Positions 11,719-23,897 of a stretch of 64,000 bases of DNA are shown in pieces (position 1 is the stretch's first letter; every line of letters begins with the position of its first letter). The notes under the pieces are model-generated. The model did no database searches, had not been told where the DNA came from, and saw nothing but the letters and a program-made list of their open reading frames with translations. The position numbers were made by a program, and so were the translations under genes. Source of the stretch: Leptodontidium sp. MPI-SDFR-AT-0119. Lineage: Eukaryota > Ascomycota > Leotiomycetes > Helotiales > Leptodontidiaceae. The stretch covers positions 478,250 to 542,249 of the forward strand of contig JAHLEZ010000035.1 of the NCBI GenBank assembly GCA_020726505.1, read 5' to 3'.

Positions 11719-12765
11719 TTAAGTCTCAAAAATACCCTTTTGCCATGCGTCAGGATGCCTTGGATCGTCCGAGTCGTATTTGTAATCGTCAGAATCGTAG
11801 TCGTCGTCTAAAGTAGCGATTGTCACCTTCTTTCCGCTTGTACCAGCAGATCGAGAGTTTGCAGAAGGCCGGGCTGATTCGTGGCAATCCTTTAACCAAT
11901 GGTCGAAACTACCACAGCGTAAGTAAGCACCTATGTCCTTGTACGATTGACGTATTAGTTCGCTGGATAAGAAATGACTAGGTACGTTAATTGAATTTAT
12001 GCCTATATTCGAGATATCCATTGGGTCACCGTATCGACCAGTCGCTGGAGGGGCATTCGATGCGGTATGCGGTCTAGACGAAGGATTGTGAGTCGAGTTA
12101 AGAGGACCTAGAGTACCGGAACGAGAAGACAGCTTTTGCACAGCTCGTAAGAACTGAGGGTATGACGAAGGCAGTTCTAACTGTTGCGCGAGACGATTCT
12201 TGATTGTTGAGCTAAGACTAAATCGAAAGGCAGAGATCTTGCGGTCGTCGTCCCAATTATGTCCTTTTGCTTCGTACAGCATACGTTCGAACTTGGCGAT
12301 ATAGTTGGGTATAAACTCGGAGGCTTAGTCAATTCGATAGAGGCGGTCGATAGCTTCTTGAGTCTTGTTTGGGTTGTCGAGGGCTCGGGAAAGCTGGTCG
12401 AGGATCGATTAGTATGACCAGAATTGCTCTTACTCCGCGGTAGCTAGCTATAACAACACTTGCGACTGGACTTGGGATTCGAGACGGTCGTATACGTAAT
12501 AGAACTGTGCCACGGAGTCGCCAAGGGCGCCGGAGAGGCCATCTACACGTAGTTTAGCTTTAATAGCTAGGAGCCATGTATCGAAGTGATATGCTTTGCC
12601 GTCGAACTTCGCAGGGTCGGGGAGAATAGGCTTCGGACGAGAGGTTCGTGTTGCTTGTAGAGCTTCGACTTGAATTTGAAGGTTAGCGACTTGCTCGGTG
12701 AGCTGCTGAAGTTGCTGGACGGGAGTAGGGGTCGTCATATTGTGTAGAATCGAAAATGTAGACAA
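11719..12765 (-). pseudogene. Gag protein of family 1 element, disrupted
   Basis: Two open pieces, 12448-12765 (N-terminal, start ATG in the MTTPTPVQQ region) and 11719-12282 (C-terminal), belong to one frame. The segment between, 12283-12447, carries four in-frame stops at places where the family 2 Gag has amino acids. Conserved blocks include PDPAKFDGKAYHFDTWLLAI, NPNKTQEA, and YIAKFERMLYEAKGH. The zinc knuckle near the end reads YLRCGSFDHWLKDC: the first Cys of the CCHC motif is Tyr (TGC to TAC), so nucleic-acid binding should be lost. Stops and the C-to-Y change fit RIP-type transitions. Confidence 0.85.
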
Positions 12766-12993
12766 AAGAGAGAGGAAAGGTTGTGAGGTAAGCTCTATAT
12801 GGTGGAGAGCTAGGGTATCGTCTCGATCGAGCGTTCAATGGACGAGTAGAGAGTTGATAAGTGCGGCAGAGTATTAGAGGTCAGACAGAATATTGTTCGG
12901 ACAGATCGAAGCAGATAGAATACAAAACAGACAGATCAGGCCGGACAGACAGACAGACAGATACAGTGGTCGCAATCAGAGGACTTTGTATAA

Positions 12994-13142
12994 TGTGACG
13001 CAACGGGCTTTCCAATTCTTATATACGTTCTTAGAATACAAAGTAAAGATTAAAGATCAAGAGATTAAGAGAAGTTAAATAGGGGCTCGCGGCCTGAGGC
13101 CTGTAAGGCACTAATCCCATGGCGATGCGTCAGCTCGTCACA
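12994..13142 (-). repeat. Long terminal repeat (5' LTR, family 1)
   Basis: 149 bp; relative to the other LTR it has TCC for TCT, CTG for CTA and GTC for GTT at three sites. Followed by the CCTGA target duplication. Confidence 0.92.
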
Positions 13143-13838
13143 CCTGAAGCGAAATCGATGATTTTCTAATATAAATTAATCTTATTACTTAATTAAAAAA
13201 AAGTATATATATATTAATAAGAATAATATATAGTTTATTAAAATCTAAGAATTATTTAGAAGCTAAAAATAAAATATATTATTAATAAATAATTAATTTA
13301 TAAACAAGTAAAAGTATTTGTTGTGACGGTTAAGAGCACTTAAAGCCTCATTTCTAGTATACTAGCTAACCGAGCTTTACAGAGATTAATTGGCCCAATA
13401 GCGCTTCTCTTTTATGTATAGAGCTTTTCTCTTCTTACCTTCTTTCTTACTTAATTATAGATTTTAAGAGATACTTGTTATTTTTATATATTATATATTA
13501 AGATGTGAGGCCGTTGTCACACGTGATTGCTGTCTTTACAAAGTAAGCGTTACGGGGAGTTATTAAAGAGAAAGAAGACGATATAAGAAAAGAAGTTAAA
13601 GATATAGAAATAATAACTTATTTTGTATTAAATAGGTTAGTTAGTTAGTTTATTAGTTAGTTTATTAGTTAGTTCATTATTTAGTTCATTATTTCTTAGT
13701 AGTATTACAAATATATATTTTTAATATTATTATAAGTTAATCATTAATCAGATTGATCTAGATTAATCTAATTCTAATCAAATCAAATCAATTAATCTGA
13801 TTATTAATCGATTAGCTTGATTAATTTTGCTCACGCTG

Positions 13839-16273
13839 AATTTGACGAACTGGCGTCAAGTGAGGGTACGCCTTCGATTTGGAGCTTTGGTAAAAGCTAT
13901 GCTACTCGGACAATTACCGTCCAGATGCAAATCTTAACGGTAATACTCGTGAGGCTAATTGTTGAATGAATCAGGGCCGGGATAGTTTATCTGGGCTTCC
14001 ATATCGTATTCTGGTGATTGTTAAAGTTCGCAGAGACAGGGTTCGTTTGGAGAGTATATTAGGATACGCTATGCCAGTTCTTGAAAAGTTCCATGACGAA
14101 AGTTTGCAGATAGGCAACTGGGAGTGGGTGCTGAGGCCTAGATGGCGGCTCAGGCACAGCACATATTGGAGAGGACCCCAAATGCTTAGTGTTGATGGCG
14201 AAAAGTGTAGACAAGGCTGATTTTCTGTTTCCTGGTCCTTTTGATGAATATCACTGCGCAATTGTTGGTTGATTGATTATTCACCGAGGTGAAACCCTGT
14301 TGGACAATGATAATGAAGCAGTCGATTCAGAGCAGAGTCATGCAGCAGAGCCTCGTGATTCGCAGTGCCAATGTAGCAAAGCTCTCAGCTTATAAGTGGC
14401 GAAACGTGAAGTGAAGCTGATAGATGAGTTGAGCTCCTGGATATCCAGCTTGGGGCAACTTCCGGTTAGATGAAAATGTTTCGAGGCGTGGCATACAGTG
14501 AGTCGAAATTGGGGATGAAGGGAACCTTGATCCCGGGGTCGAGTAAGGGAAGCGAGGACTTTCTAGGTTGGTCTTAGGTGCTTGTGCTTTAGTGAGTCCG
14601 ACTGACTAACAAAAAGTCTTGACGGGCGATAAGATGGGAGGATTAGGAGGATGGGGGAAGGGGAAGGGATGTGTGAGATGGGATGGCTCAGATGGGATGG
14701 GCAATCACAACAAAAAAACGGGCTCCTCCCTTGCGACTGCAACCCTTTGACCTGACCTATCCACCTTTTCACCTCTCCCAACCACTTGCACCAACCTAAC
14801 CGGGGATCATCCAACGTGCACACCACCTGCACCAACTTGCATCTGCACCTACTCTAACGTACACGAAGAGGTACAGTACAGGACAGGAGAGTACAGCACC
14901 GCTATCGCAGGAGCATGTGATGGCGGCCATGCACCCTGTTTGAGTCGGTTTCTGGTGGCGATACAAAAGTACCTAGTATGTTACAATTGCCGGCCACTCA
15001 CCAGACCATTATCACATCCACTACTGTCTTTCTTTGCAACTTTGCAAAGTGCCCTTGGTTGCAGGTGGAACTCAGCCCTCGCATCTCACATCTCACAAGA
15101 TGGGGAGGGTGACCAGACGGCTCACATAATCCTACCCGACTCCTATGTCTGTAGCTTTTGCATTCCTAAGCTCATTGGATCGAAAATGGATGCAAATTCA
15201 AGGCCATGCTTAAGCAACATTCTCGATTTAGAATCATTAGAAATAGTCAATATTTGACTGAGATTTCTAAGCTACCTAAGAAGTGATTGGAGCACGTTGC
15301 AAACGTTCGGCGTATTGATGTCGCTAAATTGAAAGTACCAGTATGCAAGCCGCTTTTGTGGATCGAGTTTGCACAGTCGTTGAAGATCGTCAATAGAACT
15401 AGTGTGACGGTTCGGTCGACCCATCACATGATACTGCCAAGGAGAGGACTACCTGAAGGATGAGACCGCACCAGCATTACACCATGCAAAGGGTGAGACT
15501 GCACCAGTGCTCGACAAGAGAACATATTGAACTTAGTGCACTCGACCTTTGCCTTGATCCTGCCATCACAACTAGAGCTTGAAGGATATTAGATTTACTT
15601 GTGGGACAAGATGCGATACGAAGGTAACTTTACGATAATATAGGTCTTAAATGCAAGTGGTTCTAAGCTTACAAGTAGTGTAAAGCCCCACTTAAACAAA
15701 GGGGCCTAAGAGGGCGTGGTACTAACTAGCGAAAATTAGTGATTACTCAAATTGATAGTATTAGTCAAAATAATCAACTCTCAGGGTATTGACCAAGATA
15801 CTATCTCATTGAAAGATAGGTAGATACTAGTCAAAATAGCCAAATATTGACCGAAAGGGGCAATTTATTGGCCAATCCCGAATATGACAGATGCCCCGGA
15901 ATAGCTCTTACTTCATCTCACCATCTCGCTAAACGGGTGTGGAGAATCTGAGACACAGAATTCGCGCGTTCATTTCAAAGGAACTCGAGTCCAACTAGGA
16001 TAAAGGAGATGCAAGATACGGCAAGACTATACAATGAGTTCTGCGTGGATAAAGTGTATAATCAAACTAGGACACGGGTTTCACCTTTGTAAACATCTCA
16101 AAATACAAATAGTTCTCGTTCTCGCTATCATGGATTTTCTTGTTCATCGACATTCATTTGCTACTACTCTATATTGTATCTACCTTTCCCTTCACCCTTC
16201 AGCCGAGAATATCTCTAACAGAAATCAATTCTAGGCTCTAAAACTCCATGTAATGGTACTCCCGGTTCCTAAT
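13839..16273. other. Gene-poor intergenic region
   Basis: Balanced composition from about 13850. Short open frames (13966-14220, 14940-15257, 16034-16234) lack domains, signal peptides or plausible splice partners. A purine/pyrimidine-biased patch lies at 14630-14780. Nothing can be supported as a gene. Confidence 0.45.
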
Positions 16274-19200
16274 TTAGCCATCAATCGCAAACCATGTCCC
16301 CGGAAAGTTAAAATCTGCAACGGGATAGAAATCTTCGAAGGTGACATCAAAATTATTCTGCCAAGAACCTGGGAGGTTAGGATAAGCTTGCAGTATAACT
16401 TTTATCTCTAGCCTCCAGCTCTGTAGATCGCTCTGTCGTTTGTCCAGCCACGTGATCATCCATCCGTCCCATAACGCAGCCCACGTCAAATCTGTGCCTG
16501 GGACAGCGATTTCGTTGAACGAAGTGAATTCACTATTGAGGAAGAGGAGTTTTAGCATTCTTCTGGCCAGGTAGGCGGCGGGATCGTAGCAGAAATTAAA
16601 CGGGGAGCTACTTACGGGGAGGCGAGGAATCTGTAGATTCTATCCCGGGCGTTGGTGAAAGCTAAGGATACCGGTTCCTTAGAGAGATACTCCATTACTA
16701 ATTTCGCAGACTCGAGGCTCTGGATTGTTTCCGCGTACCCGGTCTGGGGCCGTGGGAGGACGTTATGTTGCCGTTCAGACTCTGTAAGAGGCCGCCCGTT
16801 CATGATCTATATCCACACGTTTAGCAGTCGGACGATCACTGGGGTGCAACACCACTTACAGCGCCTTTGAACAAGTTCAGCCCTCGTTCCAACACAAATA
16901 ATTCACCCAGTCGGCTATCAGGATAGTCCGGATGGATTGGGTCGTACCATGCCATCTGTGCCATCATCTGTTTTGCTGCGTTCTCGCCGTTATTCGCTGT
17001 CCCGAAGATTCGATTGAGACCTGCGCAGTCGTACCAGCCGCGTTCAAAGACGAAGTAGAAGAAATCTTTCACTATGTGCTTCTCAAACACATGTTCCGCT
17101 ACCTTTGGATTAAAATCGTTTCTTTTGTGGGGGGTTCTGCAACTCACTGTCATATTGATGTTCAACCCCTCGAGCTGGATTTCCTCGCGACGTGTAGTAG
17201 TACACATCATTTGTGCAAGACATCCTATCGGGGAACGACCTAATATAGGGCCGACAAAGCGTAATCTGCTCATCACTTGGCCAGTCTGGGACGTTGTAGT
17301 CCCACTGCATATCGATGTATGGCCCGCCAAGATCTATGTTACCGATACCCAAGATATCAGGAGCAGAGCGAGATGTGTCGGCGCTGTTCCTGTCATCCTG
17401 TTCAAGATCATCGGCTTTTTCATTGCCATTATCAGGCTGTGCAGTCCCCGTTGAAAGCCTACTAGTGGACGGGTATTTAGGGGCAAAGAAATGGAAGTCA
17501 TTATTTTGTTGACAGAAATCGATACGCGGCTGGAACTTCCCGTATGCGATGCCGTAGTTTCCAAGTTTGCCGGTACTGTATCGCTTTTTAAGGGCGCTGT
17601 GACTAAGTTCTTGGTCTGGGAGTTCGTCCTCGGGGAGTGATCGTTTAAGAGGCACCATCGGGGGTGCGGTTGCAACTGCGGCGAAGATATCGCATGCATT
17701 GGCCGATGATGTTGTTGAGGAAGAGGTGGTGGTGCTCGTCTTAGTGGGCTCTGGATTTGGTGTCTCTTGGGTTGGATGGTCAGTCACCGTTGGGGGATTA
17801 TCGCTGGGCGTCAGCAACTTGAGAAGAGAGTCAAAGATATCGCGGGCGACGTTCACGGCAGTATACTACAGCGGATTAGCAGCCGACTGGAAAGCAAAGA
17901 AACCAAGACATACTGCCGCAGTAGCAAGCGCGAGGGCCTCGGCGATTGGAAGCGCGACCGGGACTAGTGACATAATTTCTGCAAACGCTGACTCGAATGC
18001 TGCTTCTATTAATTGTTAATATTTGACCTATTCATTATGGGAGAACTCCTTACGCTGTGCAATGAAGGGATCAGAGATACTGCTGTCAATCTAGGCCGCG
18101 TCAGGTGATGGTTTCAATCAAGAGGTGAATACGTACTACTTGTAATTCGAAGGCCTCTTGAACTTGTGGAACTCGTCGTTTGAAAAGGCTGCCTACTCTG
18201 GCGTGAACATTGAAGTTGGGGACGGAATATCTGTACTTACTCAAGGTCCGCGCACGATTCTGCACACCGGTCAGCAAAGCCTCCAGATCTTCTTGTCGTT
18301 TTCGGATGATAGATCGCCGAGTAGGGACTTGAGCCGCATTTTTCAGTGCAGCCAACGACTCATACAAAGTAGAAAGATAATCGCTGATCTCCCTGATGGC
18401 GTCGATTATCTCTTGCTTGCTAAGTGGAGGTCTCCACTCGGTATTTTCATACACGTTCGCAGCATATGCACCGCCGCATAGCTGGCTGGATTCACCTGAA
18501 CATGCGACTGTACAGGCAGAGGACTTTTGACCCGAAGACAAAACACTTCCCCAGTAGCACTCTGACCCGTATTCGACCGCAATGTAGCGAACATACCCTG
18601 CTTTTGCGATACATTTGGCGACAGTTAGTGCTCCATCTGTGGAGCTGCCTTTCTGCAGGAGTCGTGGATTGCTGGAATCTACGTAACAGCCACTACTTTG
18701 CCAATTGCCCGAGCTGGGTAATACTGTGGGGCCGGATGTTGGGGGTTCATCGAAGTTTGAGTTTTGATATACAGTAGCAGCGTTTCCACCACCACAAAGC
18801 TGGGTCGCAGCGCCTGCGCAAGCCATATTGCAGTTTTCGGAGGTTTGTGCAGAGGAGAGTTCGTTGCCCCAGTAGCATTCAACTGCATACTCTACTGCAA
18901 AGTACTTTGACGATCCTGCCTTGGCGGCACAAGCTGCGACTGTCATCCCACTGTTGTCTACAAAGGATCCCACTGAGAGGAGTCGTGGCGCCGCCGAATC
19001 GGTATAGCATCCGACACTTTTGAAATTCCCAGTGCTAGGAACCAAAGTTGGAGAAGAAACTGCGGAGGTTGTAGTAATTGAAATAGCAGTTGAAGTTGTC
19101 TTTGAAGCCGTAGTTGAGGTCGTCGTTGGTTTTGGCGCAACATAAGCCGTATTCTCATATACCTGCGCTGATCCAGACCCGCCGCAATTTTGGTTGTTGT

Positions 19201-20577
19201 CTCCTGCACATGGAGTATCGCATGTTCCGGATTGGGTCGAGGCAAGGGTATTACCCCAGTAGCACTCTCCCCAATACTCCACTGCAGCATATTTGACTGC
19301 AGTGCCCGCTTTTGCGATACATGCAGCAACAGTCAGGCCACTATAGTCTGTGAAACTACCTTCTGAGAGGATCCGAGGCGTGACAGGGTCTGACATACAC
19401 CCAATGCTCTTGAAGTTTCCAACACCAGCAATAACCGTTGGTACTGGTGGTTTGTAGTCTCCGTTGAGGTACAAATTCACTAAATTATGATTAGATGTAT
19501 CTGGAATTAGGTGAGCGGAGACTTACTGTATCCTGCGCCTCCGCATTGGGCAGTAGGAAACCCTGTAGGATTAGTTAACATTCCTCTTTTTATAGTTGTC
19601 GTGTAACCTACCGGAGCAACCCATATCACATTTGCTAGTATCTCCCTTAGTCGAGGTTGCAGCAAGCTCATTTCCCCAGTAGCATCTTGATCTGTCAGTC
19701 ATGCCTTGATACCTGGTTTGAAGATACTTACTCTACGCCATACTCCACTGCAAAATATTTGAAGCCAGCTGCTTTCGTTGCACATACTCCGATTTTGACA
19801 TCAGCTCCGGTGTAGGAATTTGGAAGACCGCGGGCATTTTCACTATCTGTGTAGCAACCTTGGGCGGTCCATGCATTCAATTCAGCCGTTTGTGTCGGTA
19901 TTGGAGCACAGGCATTGTTCCCACATTTTGTTCCAGATTTGCACAAATACTCTGATTGTGTCTGAGTATTCCAACAGCAACTATCTCCATCTACGCCACA
20001 ACTAGCTCCACTGGAAACGTGAGCAGAAATATTTCTTTTTGAGTTTTCCTACTTACCAGCACCATTCATTCTTAGCTTGAGAGCAGTAAGTCTTGTATGT
20101 AGGACAAAACATATTTCCAGGATTTAAACATGCCAGTTTGGCTCCGTCCTGAGGCCATGGGGAAGTTGTAACGGTATCAGCAGGGCCACAAACAACGGCC
20201 TTGTAGCCCTCTGAACAGTAGAGCAAAGCTGTGGGAATCACACATGCTGTATCACCCTGCGACATATAGCAATGCCACCCATCTTGAATTGAAGTATTAG
20301 CGGCGCTGATATGGTATGAGTGTATCGACTTACTTGCGCATCCTGAATCTGAAGGGCACCTTGTACAGACGCTCGTCTGTATGGCTCGTGCGATGATATT
20401 TGGGGACGAAATGCTTCCATAATCCAATGAAGAATGATTAGAATTTTCAACATTGAAGTCAAAGGAGACTTTAGATGGAGAGATGTTTTCATCGGATAGC
20501 CTGTCAAACTTTTGAGGGATCGCCGTAGTCGATCGAAATAATCCAAAAAGGACAGGCAGAAACTGAAAGGAGTACAT
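16274..20577 (-). CDS. Multi-WSC-domain secreted or membrane protein
   Basis: Predicted 1214 aa from 12 exons: complement(16274-16562, 16616-16806, 16860-17098, 17148-17803, 17870-18005, 18133-18162, 18241-19479, 19527-19562, 19612-19691, 19732-20010, 20057-20282, 20334-20577); every junction keeps phase. An N-terminal signal peptide is followed by a Cys-rich region (CTRCPSDSGC, GASCGVDGDSCCW). Four WSC carbohydrate-binding domains follow, at about 180-290, 309-400, 439-529 and 544-632, each with GCY/M-D...PR-L, a CYWGNEL-like block and C-G-G. The C-terminal 580 residues have a hydrophobic stretch (PVALPIAEALALATAAVCLG), a Thr/Ser linker and an aromatic domain I do not recognise. WSC domains bind cell-wall glucans; the role of the C-terminus is unknown. 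One join is uncertain: intron 17804-17869 (GTAGTA...GCTGACGCCCAG) removes an in-frame TAG at 17866-17868. If it is not an intron the gene is broken there. Confidence 0.78.
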
Positions 20578-22100
20578 GGTGTCTCAACTCCTGCGGAATC
20601 ACGGCTAGCGGAGGATGAACACCATGATCTGAGAGGAAGGAGTCGATAGATAAGTACTCGATTGGAGTGCCCACTTGTCGCATTGGCATCGTCTAAGCTA
20701 ACGGCTCTTGTGATGAAAGAAGGAGATCAAATTGGCATCCTGATCCCCGGTACTCCCGCTGCCCAGGATAAATTAGTTCTGTTGACTCAAGCAAGAGAAT
20801 ATTGGAGATAGTGGGCCATTTGTGCGTAGAAACTCAATTTCTGGGGCCGAAATTGGGACATAGGTACCGGATCATGTGAGGAGATTAACCATGCCAGCAG
20901 AATTCACGGCGAGCCTAGATTCGATGCTCAACCGTATGTAGTAGGGGTATGGACGTTTTGGCGGGGGCGGTGAAATACCAAAAAGGTCACCGACTCCATT
21001 CGACTTCCATCCAGATAAGTGGACAATTGACTGTGGCGGGTCAGGAGTGGCAGTGATTAAGTTAGTGAAGCATGTACTCCATAAATACGAGAGACCGTAC
21101 GATGTTCGGACATGAGCTCGATGACTACATAGACAAGAACTTAATGGCTCTGTCGAACCACCAGTGCCAAGTTGGCCCCACCTTGAATTGTTTGCGGATA
21201 AGGATCGGAGAATTAATCGTTCGATTGGAGGATTTCTAAAAAAAAAAAAAAAAAAAAAAAATTGTATTTCCGTATCGGTTCGGGGCTACCACCTGTTAGC
21301 ATATGAAATCTCCAGTTTGCCCGACTTGTACCTTCGTAATCAGGTGAGGCGAATTAGTGTGTGGTGCTTGACAAGGAAGAATTCGAGAAACCTTCTTATT
21401 CAGCCACGCTAAGCTAGTAAGTTAAGGTTTGGGGCTCGGAGAATTAATCATCCCGGAAGCAGCCTCATTTGGCGACATCCAAGACATTATCTGCTGACGG
21501 CTGCTGCCGTGTTGACTTGCATACTTCGAAGTAAGTACTGTGCACATTGTAGCCTCAACCTTATTTGTCCCCTTGGCCCGTGACGAAAGGTGGGGGGGAG
21601 TCAAGTCCGACGGCCGAAACATCTATGCCTTGGAGATCCACCCCCCTCAAATCTTTTCTCCGCTGTCCATCGCCAAACATGTCTCCTTTGGGAACTCGTA
21701 TTACGTTACTCATCCAATTACCAATTTTGCCATGCCTTGGGCTCCCCCATCGAGTAAAGCTATTAGTGGCTTGACCACTTGCCCGTCTCTTTCTCGACTT
21801 GAAATCCGACCCCCCTCCGCTGCTTAGGCTTTGATTTAAATGCGGCACCAACCTAAAAGGGTGTGTGGAGAAGTTAAAGTCCATGACACGGGGTGTCCTA
21901 ACGCCATTTAGCAAATGTAAAAATTGATTTCAAGGCGGAACGTCGAAGTGGTCATTATTTTGTGCTCTTGAAGCCCTGGACCTGTTGATATATGAGCCGA
22001 AGGCATTCCGGGACAAGATCCTCACTTCCACCACATTCCAATATATCGGAGTGTATACTTCCTTGATTTATCCACCAAACCGACTCGAACTCAACTCAAC
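20578..22100. other. Divergent intergenic region
   Basis: Separates the WSC gene (-) from the small secreted gene (+). Contains a run of about 22 A at 21239-21260. Overlapping frames at 21540-21914 on both strands show no domain. Holds the promoters of both genes; no specific site could be identified. Confidence 0.45.
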
Positions 22101-22877
22101 ATGGGCATCAAAGCACTCATCACTGGTGTCATCGCGCTGAGCGCCTCAAGCATCGTATCTGTCTCAGGAGCAGAATGTTGGCCTGCGGTTGGTAATGGAA
22201 TATATACAAATGGGGCTGGTTTGGAAAAGGCATGGGGAAATCGCGAATATGCATGCAACCAAGTAAGAAAATCTTGCTTCTCATATTTTTGAGCAAAATT
22301 GGGAAACAGAGTCGATTTGAAACTAAGTTACCAATCTTTTAGTAGTAGCGTACTACCGGCAACACTAGATGGGTGTTCTATTCAGGAACAGTGATTAATG
22401 CCTATCCGGTGTGGAACTCTTTCTGGGAGCTCTCAGGGATGACGGATCAACAAAGATGCTAGGTAAGTACATCCATTCCACCCACGGAGCCGGATTCTAT
22501 CCCCAGAGTTCACAAGCCCAATAGGCCAACTTAACTAACATTCCACCAATTAGGACGCAAGTGAGAACATCTTAGCCCAATGCGCCATGGGCCTCGGCCG
22601 CTCCGACGCCTCAACCGGCGGCAACTGGTGGTTGGACCCCACATATATCAGCGGAGGCTACTATCGCGAGGGCCCTTGGAATGGGCCTTGGCCTAATGGA
22701 AAGCGCGCTCTTGATACGAGGGGCTTGCCAGAGGGTCTGGTCGAGCATCTGAACCTTACTGGCACTTTCGGTGTCACGATGTTTGATTCTGAGACGAAGG
22801 AAATTATTTCCGAGAAGTTGTATATGGAGGATGGTAGTGTAAAGGATGCACCTGAGAGGCCGGCGGATATTGAATAG
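22101..22877 (+). pseudogene. Small secreted protein (effector-like), probable nonsense mutation
   Basis: Exons 22101-22262, 22349-22462 and 22554-22877 join in one frame to about 199 codons. The first exon begins with a signal peptide (LITGVIALSASSIVSVSGA) followed by ECWPAVGNGIYTNGAG. The mature part is rich in Trp, Gly and Asn with few Cys; the best-conserved-looking block is NWWLDPTYISGGYY. I do not recognise the family; it looks like a small secreted fungal protein. The last codon of exon 2 is TAG, directly before the GTAAGT donor, in the context QRC-stop-DASEN. A CAG to TAG change would explain it exactly. If real, the protein ends after about 91 residues. A strain-level allele or a sequencing error is possible. 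Confidence 0.65.
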
Positions 22878-23897
22878 ATGTGCATATGTGATGACGGTGA
22901 TGGAGAGCAGGAACGTGGGTTGTGGTGTGACTAGGTGGTGGGGTTGAAAGGTTGAGAATTAGTCACGACTCACTCAAAACTGGTAGGAACGTATTTATAA
23001 TGTTAATCTTAATTCAATATCAAATTAGCTCAGGTATGACAGCAGGCGTTTAACCAGGACTTAGAAGTACAAGCAAGTGTATGTGTCACGGTTCTGGGGC
23101 AAAGTCACCTACCTGACTTACCTCAAAACCTCCCCACGCAAAGCCACACGCAAAGCCGCAGCCGGCTAAGCTGCCGTCGCCTTGATCGCCGTCTCAGTCA
23201 AATCGTATTCAGTAAATCTGAATTAGTTTTATGTCATCTTGACATAGCCCCTCGAAACTTCCTTTTACTGCAGGATAATTCTATTTGTCTTCTTGCTTAG
23301 GCTTCTGCTAGGTTTTATCCACGAGTTTTCGAAGAATGCGTAATACGAATTACTCGTGGATCAAGAGATCATTTTAACGAAAATTTCATGAAGCTAGGGA
23401 ATTTAACGAAAAAGGAGGAAATTCAGATAAATTTAATAATACTAGCTTATTACAACAGTGTACGATTTCACTTATAGGCACTATTCTCTTGTTCTAGCTG
23501 ATTCTTTCTTACTAGCTCTATAGCAGACCTCTTCAGACATTACACGAGGCGAATCTTATAGAGGACAACAACGATAATCCTGGCGCTAATTAATGATTGG
23601 CGTTTCTGGTTCAACCTTGCGTCGAGGAGCGGCTTCGAACAAATCTTCCGGGAGGTTCTAGGCGATGTTGAACACGACAACACTTGCTGGAAAGAAGAAA
23701 TTTTCCCCGTGGCTTATTTGGCAGTTTTGGAAGAGCAGGCTGGGAATGGACATATAGGACATTAAAAATAAACACTCTTCTGTGGCTGATAACTCGCAAC
23801 CGATCAGACAGTCAGGTTTTAAGGTAAGGCTCGTCCGTCCCATCCATTACATCCATTCCATCATGCTACATATTAATAATGGGCCCTATACGATATA
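22878..23897. other. Intergenic, grading into repeat
   Basis: No supported gene. From about 23200 the composition becomes TA-richer toward the LINE relic. Antisense frames at 23611-23843 have no domain. Confidence 0.4.

Larger units (their letters stand above)
11532..13142 (-). mobile_element. Gag-only LTR retrotransposon (TR-GAG type), family 1
   Basis: Complete 1611-bp element with two 149-bp LTRs (11532-11680 and 12994-13142), each running TGTGACG...CGTNACA, flanked by a perfect 5-bp target duplication CCTGA (11527-11531 and 13143-13147). By eye the LTRs differ at three positions, all transitions. It reads on the minus strand: a polypurine tract (GGAGGGGGGGAG) abuts the left, 3' LTR. The only gene is gag; there is no protease, reverse transcriptase or integrase, so it must move with proteins from another element. 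The same layout is seen in family 2 at 33547-35076. Confidence 0.92.
11295..13838. mobile_element. Non-autonomous hAT-like element (interrupted by LTR element)
   Basis: The left end CAGTGTGAGAAATGAT and the right end TTTTGCTCACGCTG are near-inverted copies of the CAGTGTGA termini of the hAT element at 45029-48562. Subterminal regions are packed with TCTAATC/GATTAATC repeats in both orientations. A second partial copy with the same left end and the same internal landmark (AATATAAGAGCCG) lies at 44672. No transposase remains inside. The 8 bases flanking each end do not match, so a target duplication is not preserved or my right boundary is off. The gag-only element at 11532-13142 is inserted within it. 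Confidence 0.6.

Noticed and set aside
14940..15257. 105-codon open frame as a gene
   Set aside because: No recognisable protein features and overlapping frames of similar length nearby.
21239..21260. A22 run as a retrotransposon poly-A tail
   Set aside because: No LINE or SINE sequence precedes it and no target duplication was found.
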